64,000 nucleotides of DNA from Herbaspirillum rhizosphaerae (GTDB taxonomy: Bacteria; Pseudomonadota; Gammaproteobacteria; Burkholderiales; Burkholderiaceae_D), in NCBI RefSeq assembly GCF_001189965.1, contig NZ_LFLU01000008.1, positions 168,920 through 232,919 on the forward strand. Reading direction: 5' to 3'. Below, one piece after another: positions 58,102-64,000 of the stretch (positions are counted from its first letter, which is position 1; every line of letters begins with the position of its first letter). The notes beneath the pieces are model-generated. The model saw only the letters and a program-made list of their open reading frames with translations. It was not told where the DNA came from and did not search any database. The translations under genes were made by a program, and so were the position numbers.

Positions 58102-58608
58102 GTGTCGTCAGACCGTGCAGGTACGGATTTATGTGCCGAATTTATCGCTTGCCGGAGCCAGTTGCGGGACGCGGCCGCACGCATCCTGGGCAGCCGCGAG
58201 CGCGCCGAGGATGTGATCCAGGATGCGTACTTCAAGATTGTCGAAGTGTCCGCCGCGAATGAGATCCGGGAGCCGGTTGCTTTTTTGTTTCAGGTGGTTC
58301 GCAACCTTGCCATCGACCGGCAGCGCCGCCTGTCGATGGAGTCGGTTTTCTTTGCCGAAGAAGACGAGGGGATGCAAGTCTCTTCCGGCGCTTCCGGACC
58401 GGAAGCCACCGTCATTTCACGAGAAACCCTGGCACGCGTCGCTGCCGCGCTGGCGACGCTGCCCGCGCGCACTCTCAGCGCGTTTGAAATGCACCGGCTC
58501 GATGGCTGCACGCAAAAGGAAGTGGCGGAAAAATTGGGCGTCTCCACGACGCTCGTCAATTTCATGATTCGCGACGCCTTGAATTGTTGTCGGGAGATCA
58601 TGTTGTAA
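58102..58608 (+). CDS. Iron-starvation ECF sigma factor (PvdS/OrbS/MbaS type)
   Basis: A 168-residue ECF sigma. Region 2 has DAAARILGSRERAEDVIQDAYFKIVE and VAFLFQVVRNLAIDRQRR; region 4 has RTLSAFEMHRLDGCTQKEVAEKLGVS and TLVNFMIRDALNCCR, closely like sigma factors for pyoverdine, ornibactin and malleobactin genes. The GTG start at 58102 follows GAGGAGATAAGC. A Fur box lies upstream and no FecR-type anti-sigma gene is next to it, as in the stand-alone sigma group. It probably drives the NRPS operon 300 bases downstream. Confidence 0.9.
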   Translation: MSSDRAGTDLCAEFIACRSQLRDAAARILGSRERAEDVIQDAYFKIVEVSAANEIREPVAFLFQVVRNLAIDRQRRLSMESVFFAEEDEGMQVSSGASGPEATVISRETLARVAAALATLPARTLSAFEMHRLDGCTQKEVAEKLGVSTTLVNFMIRDALNCCREIML

Positions 58609-58705
58609 GGGCATCGGACTCAACCCGGCTCAACACGATTGCACGTGCCCGCGCCAGATGCGTGCGGCGGACAAAAAATATTTTATAAAAAAACGTCGAT
58701 CTCAC

Positions 58706-58730
58706 TAAATTTGTGCGCACTTGAATCGTC
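58706..58730 (+). promoter_or_regulatory. ECF-type promoter (TAAA-N17-CGTC) before the mbtH operon
   Basis: TAAA at 58706-58709 and CGTC at 58727-58730 are exactly 17 bases apart, the -35 and -10 form reported for OrbS/MbaS promoters in Burkholderia siderophore clusters. Read as TAAAT-N16-CGT it is also the PvdS iron-starvation box. The spacing matches without adjustment. It lies 180 bases before the mbtH-like gene. Confidence 0.75.
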
Positions 58731-58734
58731 ATGT

Positions 58735-58753
58735 AATGAGAGTGATTCTTATT
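58735..58753. promoter_or_regulatory. Second Fur box, at the mbtH operon promoter
   Basis: AATGAGAGTGATTCTTATT fits the Fur 7-1-7 pattern (TGAGAGT-G-ATTCTTA). It sits where transcription from the ECF promoter should begin, so Fur would block the operon directly as well as through the sigma gene. Confidence 0.75.
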
Positions 58754-58911
58754 TGCGTGGCGAGACAAACCTGCACAGCATTTCATGCAGACATCACGCT
58801 GGATTCTTCCTGGTGTTACGGCGTCAGGATTGATTCGGCTCAGTGCTGCCGCGCAGGTGGTGATGGGCGCGTCAAACATGGATTCATGTAGTCGTTACAA
58901 AAGGAGATGCG

Positions 58912-59154
58912 ATGAGCTGGGACGATGCAAACGCAAGATTCAAGGTAGTCATCAATCACGAGGAGCAGTACTCGATCTGGCCGTCGTACAAGGCCGGTTT
59001 GCCTGGCGGATGGCGCGAAGCAGGGAAGGAAGGCAACAAGGAAGAGTGCCTGGCTTATATCGACACGCACTGGGTCGATATGCGGCCGCTCAGCTTGCGC
59101 AAGGCCATGGAGGAACAAGGACGTGCGGCAGGGAGCGGCAATTTATCGTCATGA
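58912..59154 (+). CDS. MbtH family NRPS accessory protein
   Basis: An 80-residue protein with all MbtH signatures: [15 protein letters not shown], the LPGGWREAG segment and [17 protein letters not shown] with its invariant tryptophans. MbtH proteins bind and activate adenylation domains of non-ribosomal peptide synthetases. AAAAGGAGATG precedes the ATG. The stop codon overlaps the thioesterase start (ATGA). It is the first gene of the iron-regulated operon. Confidence 0.95.
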   Translation: MSWDDANARFKVVINHEEQYSIWPSYKAGLPGGWREAGKEGNKEECLAYIDTHWVDMRPLSLRKAMEEQGRAAGSGNLSS

Positions 59155-59891
59155 GCGAAGCTGCCGTGAATCTCTTCTGCCTGCCTTACGCCGGCGCCGG
59201 CGCTGCGGTGTTTCGTGAATGGCGTGCGAAATTTCCGGCCTGGATCAATCCGATCCCCTTGCATCTGCCGGCACGCGGAATACGTCAGCAGATGGCGCCG
59301 ATCCACCAATGGCCGCCTTTGATCGATTTGTTGATGGCGGATGTCATGCCGCATCTCGATCGTCCGTTTGCCATCTTCGGGCACAGCATGGGAGCACTGA
59401 TCGCCGTGGAACTGGCGCACGCCATCCGCGCGCGGTTGCAGCAGACGCCGATCCTGTTGTGCGCGTCTGCCTGCGAAGCGCCGTCGCATCGGCAATGGAA
59501 CGATGGCTGGCTCAGTTGCTCGCGCGACGACTTGCTGTCTGAGTTGCAGAGCCTCAACAGCACACTCGACGACTTGCTGGCGAACGAAGAATTCATGGCG
59601 CTCGTGTTGCCGATGATACGCGCCGATTTTCATCTGTGCGGCACCTATCGGCGGCGAGAACGGGCGCCGCTGGCGTCGCAGTTGCTGGTGCTGGCCGGAC
59701 GCCGCGACAAGCCCCACTTGTGCGATCCGGAATTGCTGCGTTCCTGGTCGTCCGAAGTCAGCGGCGTGTGCCGCACGGAGATCCTCGACGGCGATCATTT
59801 CTTCATGAACTCTCATCGGCAAGAGGTAGTGGATCGCCTCGTTGCCGCGCTGTCTGATGCGAGCATCGCAAACCGTTGCGCCCTCGTGTAA
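59151..59891 (+). CDS. Type II thioesterase for NRPS editing
   Basis: A 246-residue alpha/beta hydrolase of the external (TEII) type: [17 protein letters not shown] near the start, [12 protein letters not shown], nucleophile Ser79 in [15 protein letters not shown], and late acid and histidine in LAGRRDKPH and [10 protein letters not shown]. Such enzymes remove wrong or stalled groups from carrier proteins. It is translationally coupled to the MbtH gene. Confidence 0.92.
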   Translation: MSEAAVNLFCLPYAGAGAAVFREWRAKFPAWINPIPLHLPARGIRQQMAPIHQWPPLIDLLMADVMPHLDRPFAIFGHSMGALIAVELAHAIRARLQQTPILLCASACEAPSHRQWNDGWLSCSRDDLLSELQSLNSTLDDLLANEEFMALVLPMIRADFHLCGTYRRRERAPLASQLLVLAGRRDKPHLCDPELLRSWSSEVSGVCRTEILDGDHFFMNSHRQEVVDRLVAALSDASIANRCALV

Positions 59892-59919
59892 TTCATCCCT
59901 ATTTTCCAGGAGATTGCCT

Positions 59920-61407
59920 GTGGAACAATTTGCAGCAGCACCTTTATCCGCGCCATTATTTGCGCCTTTATTTGATTTTGCGCCGCACAAGCCGCAGCGC
60001 GAAGAAATGCTCGGCCTGATCCGGGAATTCGCTTCGCACGATGCTTTCCGCAGCGCAGTGGTGGACGAGCTGGAGCTGGACGAAGATTTTTACCGCCGCC
60101 CGTTGCGGCCGGAAGATCTCGATTTCCTCAAGTTCCAGAAACCGGTCTCTGCGGAAACCGTCAGCCGCCTGCCGTCGCTGGCAAGCAACCGCCTCCTGCT
60201 CAGCATCAACGAACTGGGCATTGCGCGCATGCCGCGCAGCGGCGATGCGCAAGAGATGGCGCGCTTCACCGCGTTTTACAGCGACGCCAATCAGGTGCTG
60301 GCGCAACGGATACGACCGTTCCTGGAGAACTACGCATTCAACTACCTGGCCGGCGACGACGGCGCCGGGGAGGGAACGGTGGAGAGCAGCATGCGCCTGC
60401 AGGCATTGCTGGATGTCGAGCGGGAGCACTGGGACGATTTGTTCGCCATGCTGATCCGCAACAACTATCTGGAGCAAGGCCTCAAATTCATCCTGGTGCA
60501 GCGCTGGAGCCTGGGCACGTCCAGACATGCGGCGCTCGCACGCGCCGCCTCGTCGGCATATTTTTCCGCTGTGCCGCAAGAAGACTGGCCGGTCTTCAAC
60601 GGCAAGTCGCCGCATGAAGGTTTGCTCAACGAAGTCGCGCGCCATTGCGGCGTATCCCGCAGGTCGCATTCGTATTGGCAATTCTATCTGCCGACCAGCC
60701 TGGCCAAGGTCAATCTGCTGTATGCGCTGGGCTCGCGTCCCGACCGGGCCTTCGCACTGCTGGGCGCGGCCTTCGCTGCCGAAGCGGAATCGATCGCCTT
60801 CGTCGCGGCGCTGCTCAAGGCGTGTCCGCATCTGTCGCGCCTGGGCGGGATCAAGGCTGCCGATTCCAGGCATTCAGCGATCGGCCTGGTCGAGCGTTTC
60901 GGACGGGCCCACGCAGCGCTGACGCAGCGTTACGGTGCCGCCGGCACGGACCGCGTGGCCCAGGGGCTGACCGCCGGCATTCGCCTGGCCGAACGCGGCC
61001 GCTGGGACCTCGGCGAGCAATTGCGCTGGCTGTCGTCGATCGAACGCTATTGCGACTGGGCGCACGTGATTGACCGGCGCATCCAGGCCGAGTGTCCCGA
61101 AATCGACAGGGAAACCTTTGTCGAGCCGCGCGAGATGTGTTCCACCACGCATGTGCACAACGACCATCGACTGGTCGTGATCGAAAGCGGCGACATGATC
61201 TTCTGGGGCAACCTCGGCATGCAACTGTCGATGACCGTCGGCGACATGGTGCTGATTCCCGATGGCCGTTTGCACGGATCGACCGTGGTGTCGGAAGAGT
61301 GCACGTATCACCAGCCGATCATCCCCAACGAATGGATCGCCGACCTGCTGTCGGAAACCGCCATCAGGCAGCCGGAGCAGCAGGCCCTGGCCACCGGCAC
61401 GGCCTGA
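59920..61407 (+). CDS. SznF-like N-N bond-forming protein with C-terminal cupin (GrbD-type)
   Basis: A 495-residue protein. The C-terminal cupin reads THVHNDHRLVVIESG and GDMVLIPDGRLHG: His411, His413 and His452 have exactly the 2- and 41-residue spacings of the iron ligands H407, H409 and H448 that I recall for SznF, the streptozotocin N-nitrosating enzyme. The helical part before it resembles the haem-oxygenase-like diiron domain, but only some ligands seem kept (see findings). The GTG start at 59920 follows CAGGAGA. Together with the next gene it matches the GrbD/GrbE-type pair required for graminine diazeniumdiolate formation in gramibactin clusters. Which letter belongs to which protein is from memory. 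Confidence 0.8.
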   Translation: MEQFAAAPLSAPLFAPLFDFAPHKPQREEMLGLIREFASHDAFRSAVVDELELDEDFYRRPLRPEDLDFLKFQKPVSAETVSRLPSLASNRLLLSINELGIARMPRSGDAQEMARFTAFYSDANQVLAQRIRPFLENYAFNYLAGDDGAGEGTVESSMRLQALLDVEREHWDDLFAMLIRNNYLEQGLKFILVQRWSLGTSRHAALARAASSAYFSAVPQEDWPVFNGKSPHEGLLNEVARHCGVSRRSHSYWQFYLPTSLAKVNLLYALGSRPDRAFALLGAAFAAEAESIAFVAALLKACPHLSRLGGIKAADSRHSAIGLVERFGRAHAALTQRYGAAGTDRVAQGLTAGIRLAERGRWDLGEQLRWLSSIERYCDWAHVIDRRIQAECPEIDRETFVEPREMCSTTHVHNDHRLVVIESGDMIFWGNLGMQLSMTVGDMVLIPDGRLHGSTVVSEECTYHQPIIPNEWIADLLSETAIRQPEQQALATGTA

Positions 61408-61503
61408 CCCGGCGCCGGCTGTTGCTGCCGGCATCAATCATTCGCACTGATTTCGCGATCAGTCATCGCCCATGGCGACATCAAGGACAGAACGGAGCCC
61501 AGC

Positions 61504-62367
61504 ATGCCGTTGAACGGAAGCAAAAACATCGATGTCTCGGAGAGCGCAGACGAGGTCCTGGACTGGCGCCGGCGCATCATTCTCGGCGGCGATATCGGCA
61601 ATGTGGATTTCCCCGACTGGCTGGTCAGCTCTTACCAGACGCTGCGCACCCAGGTGATCAATCCGGCTTATCCCTGCTTTTTCGGAACCCAGGCGGAGAA
61701 GCGTGGCGAGATGTTTTACTCCTACGTCGCCGGCGACGACATCGCGCTGCTGCCGCAAACCATGGCCAAGTTCGCCGAGTTGTCGGTACAGCCGGAGTAC
61801 CAGAAAAACAATATCGCGATCTTCTTTGAACCGGATCCTGAGCCGCTCACGCATGCGCAATATCACCAGCGCTTCTGGAACATCCTGCAATATCTGCACG
61901 ATCAGGACAACGATCCTTCTGCCGACTACCATCCGGATCCGTCCGACCCGGCCTGGGAATTCACGTTCGCTGCCCTGGAAATGTTCGTGGTCTGCGCCTG
62001 CCCGTCGTTCCGGGCGCGCCACAGCCGCAACCTGGGGCCGGGCATGGTGCTGCTGTTCCAGCCGCGCAGCGTGTTCGTCGACAAGGTCACCAATCGCGTG
62101 ATCGGTGTCCAGGCCCGCAATGAAGTGCGTCGCCGCCTGCTGAAATGGGACGACATTCCGGCGCATCCCGATCTGGGCTTTTACGGCGACCCGGGCAACC
62201 TGGAATGGAAGCAGTATTTCCTGCCCGACGAAAACACGCCCGCGCTCGACAAATGTCCATTCCTGAGCCGCATGGCGCCGGCTCCGCAGGTGTCGGACAT
62301 CCATCACGGTCCCGTCATCATTCCCAATTTTGCGCAGGACGCGTTCAACGAATCCGATCGTCAATAG
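61504..62367 (+). CDS. YqcI/YcgG family protein, putative haem-dependent N-hydroxylase (GrbE-type)
   Basis: A 287-residue cytoplasmic protein with the full YqcI/YcgG pattern: YPCFFGTQAEKRGEMFYSYV, PEPLTHAQYHQRFWNILQYLHD, WEFTFAALEMFVVCACPSF with SRNLGPGMVLLFQPRSVF, and HPDLGFYGDPGNLEWKQYFLPD. DcsA of D-cycloserine synthesis, a haem protein that N-hydroxylates L-arginine, belongs to this family. Here the likely role is hydroxylating the guanidine nitrogen of arginine on the way to graminine. It lies 96 bases after the SznF-like gene and 100 before the NRPS gene. Confidence 0.85.
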   Translation: MPLNGSKNIDVSESADEVLDWRRRIILGGDIGNVDFPDWLVSSYQTLRTQVINPAYPCFFGTQAEKRGEMFYSYVAGDDIALLPQTMAKFAELSVQPEYQKNNIAIFFEPDPEPLTHAQYHQRFWNILQYLHDQDNDPSADYHPDPSDPAWEFTFAALEMFVVCACPSFRARHSRNLGPGMVLLFQPRSVFVDKVTNRVIGVQARNEVRRRLLKWDDIPAHPDLGFYGDPGNLEWKQYFLPDENTPALDKCPFLSRMAPAPQVSDIHHGPVIIPNFAQDAFNESDRQ

Positions 62368-62467
62368 ACGGATTCTTGCCGGTGAAAAATCCTGCACGGT
62401 CGGGGCCCGGCCATCCGTCCTGACATTGGCAGCAACAGCACATCTTGAGAATCAGGAGAGTCACACA

Positions 62468-64000
62468 ATGAGTGAGGTATTGACGCAATCGCCCGATGAG
62501 CTGCTGGCGGTATCGCGTGCCTACGTCGCGTTGTCGGCGGACAAACGCAAGGCATTTCGCGCGAGAATCAGGGCCAAGGGCATCGATGCCTCACGACTGC
62601 CGATTGTGCCGTTTCCGGCGCGCGGTACGCGCTTGCCGCTGTCGCATGCGCAGGAACGGCTGTGGTTCTTGTGGCGGCTGGATCCGGGCAGCGCGGCCTA
62701 CAATATTTCCGGCGCGGTGCGTATCGAGGGCGAACTGGATGTCGCCGACGTGCGCCTGGCGCTGGAACAGATGGTCGCGCGTCATGAAAGCCTGAGAAAC
62801 ACCTTCCTGGAAGAGGATGACGCGATCTGGCAGACGGTCGGCCAGACCGGCTACGGCTACGGCTGGAGCGAGCTTGCACAACCGGCGGCCGGCGGGCGCA
62901 TCGAAGACTTGCTGCTGGAGCTGGCGCGAAAACCTTTCGATCTGATTGAGGGGCCCCTGTTGCGCGTGACGCTGATCCGATGCGCGGCGCAGGAGCACGT
63001 GCTGCATTTTTCCATGCATCACATCATCTCGGACGGCTGGTCGATGGACGTGCTGAACAAGGAGTTCAGCGAGGCTTACCGCGCCGCCCGCAGCGGCGCC
63101 GCGGCATCGCTGTCGTCGTTGCCGATCCAGTACGGCGACTACACCTTGTGGCAACGCGACTGGGTCGACGCCGAAGCGATGGACAAGCAATTGCGGTTTT
63201 GGCGGGAACGTCTGGGCAGCACCCAGGCGGTGCTGGAATTGCCGCTCTCGCGAATGCGCACCGGCATGCGCACCGGCGAGGGCGGCCGCGAAGAACGCTT
63301 GCTCGCGCCCGAATTGCTGGCGCAGTTGCGCGCGCTCGCACAGCAGCACGACGCCAGCCTGTTCATGCTGTTGCTGGCCGCTTACGACATCTTGCTGGCG
63401 CGCTACAGCGGCCAGCAAGACATCCGTATCGGCGTGCCTGCCGCCGGACGCGAGCGGCTTGAGACTGCGCCGCTGATCGGCTTTTTTGTCAATACGCTGG
63501 TCATCCGCAGCGAGCTTGAGGGGATGGTCACGTTCGGCCAGTTGCTTGCGCATGTGCGCGAGCGGGTGCTGGAGGCGCACGCGCATCAGGATCTGCCGTT
63601 TGCCCGCCTGGTGGATGCATTGCAGCCGGAACGCAGCCTTAGCCACAGCCCCTTGTTCCAGGCCATGTTCAATTTTTCCGTGGTCAGCGACGAAGACATG
63701 GCCTTGCCCGGCTTGCGGGTGTCGCGGCTGCAGGGCGCGATCGAGACTTCGCGTTTCGACCTGGTGCTCAATGTGGTCGACGCTCCCGTGCCGGTGGTGG
63801 CGTTCAATTATTCCAACGACGTCCTCGATGCGCCGGTGATCCGTCGCCTGCTGGGACACTATGTCGAAATACTCACCCAACTGGCTGCGCATGGCGGGAT
63901 GCTGCCGCTGGGCTCGCTGCACCTGAGCCCGGAGCGGAAACCGGAGAATGCCCGTGCCGATTACCCCTTCATCCCGGTCGCGCAACGCATCAGCGAGCGC
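62468..64000 (+). CDS. Non-ribosomal peptide synthetase, N-terminal part (3' end outside window)
   Basis: The first 511 codons are visible and remain open at the window edge. A short leader (KRKAFRARIRAKGIDASRLPIVP) is followed by a condensation domain from about residue 55: LSHAQERLWFLWRLDPGSAAYNI, then the catalytic HHxxxDG as MHHIISDGWSMD and later GFFVNTLVIRS and HQDLPFARLV. This HHIISDGWS form is typical of L-peptidyl or acyl-accepting domains. A condensation domain at the very start fits N-acylation by a fatty acid, as in Burkholderiales lipopeptide siderophores. AGGAG precedes the ATG. Confidence 0.9.
   Translation, partial: MSEVLTQSPDELLAVSRAYVALSADKRKAFRARIRAKGIDASRLPIVPFPARGTRLPLSHAQERLWFLWRLDPGSAAYNISGAVRIEGELDVADVRLALEQMVARHESLRNTFLEEDDAIWQTVGQTGYGYGWSELAQPAAGGRIEDLLLELARKPFDLIEGPLLRVTLIRCAAQEHVLHFSMHHIISDGWSMDVLNKEFSEAYRAARSGAAASLSSLPIQYGDYTLWQRDWVDAEAMDKQLRFWRERLGSTQAVLELPLSRMRTGMRTGEGGREERLLAPELLAQLRALAQQHDASLFMLLLAAYDILLARYSGQQDIRIGVPAAGRERLETAPLIGFFVNTLVIRSELEGMVTFGQLLAHVRERVLEAHAHQDLPFARLVDALQPERSLSHSPLFQAMFNFSVVSDEDMALPGLRVSRLQGAIETSRFDLVLNVVDAPVPVVAFNYSNDVLDAPVIRRLLGHYVEILTQLAAHGGMLPLGSLHLSPERKPENARADYPFIPVAQRISER

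Overview
The window is GC-rich DNA, densely packed with genes. It looks like a beta-proteobacterial chromosome of the order Burkholderiales, most likely a plant-associated Herbaspirillum-type organism (Oxalobacteraceae). This is inferred from protein style and gene content; there is no rRNA or other marker gene here. No tRNA, rRNA, CRISPR array, prophage or insertion sequence was found. Nearly everything is chromosomal metabolism, transport and regulation.

Layout. 1-4.1 kb: the end of a uronate-dehydrogenase-like gene and a complete polar-amino-acid-type ABC transporter (two permeases, ATPase, binding protein) ending in an intrinsic terminator. 4.1-12 kb: an NlpC/P60 hydrolase, a DUF4186 protein, a 1301-residue two-kinase hybrid sensor and a PAS-PAS-GGDEF-EAL protein. 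12.1-16.8 kb: threonine/serine dehydratase, prolyl iminopeptidase, an epimerase and three small lipoproteins. 16.8-27 kb: accessory oxidoreductases, hydrolases and NTF2-like proteins, each next to a LysR, AraC or MarR regulator. 27.1-27.4 kb: a gene-free stretch with a double-hairpin repeat and a DnaA-box-like dyad. 27.4-31.3 kb: a sugar-acid-type operon (MFS transporter, CHMI-like isomerase, enolase-superfamily enzyme) divergent from a GntR/UTRA regulator whose start codon abuts a perfect 26-bp palindrome. 31.3-39.6 kb: LysR, aldo/keto reductase with an 8 x 11-bp tandem repeat at its end, VOC protein, orphan ModA-like protein, two exported hydrolases, an ECF sigma/anti-sigma pair, 3-methyladenine DNA glycosylase and a DUF2000 protein. 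39.6-49.7 kb: a GABA/polyamine locus (AraC, gabD, PotCBDA-like ABC transporter, gabT, divergent MocR/GabR-type regulator). 49.9-55.1 kb: two tandem AspT-type exchangers followed by aspartate 4-decarboxylase, which together make a proton-motive aspartate:alanine cycle. 55.1-57.6 kb: a less GC-rich accessory patch with a lipoprotein, an M15 peptidase remnant and small ORFs, then a VOC protein.

58.0 kb to the end: the start of an iron-regulated non-ribosomal siderophore cluster. A Fur box precedes a PvdS/OrbS-type ECF sigma gene. A second Fur box and a TAAA-N17-CGTC promoter, the form used by such sigma factors, precede an operon. The operon encodes an MbtH-like protein, a type II thioesterase, a SznF-like protein with a C-terminal cupin, a YqcI/YcgG-family protein and an NRPS whose first condensation domain runs off the window. 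The SznF-like plus YqcI/YcgG pair matches the GrbD/GrbE-type pair needed for the N-nitrosohydroxylamine (C-diazeniumdiolate) amino acid graminine in gramibactin-type siderophores. The best prediction is therefore a diazeniumdiolate, NO-releasing-type siderophore. This is the most interesting system in the window.
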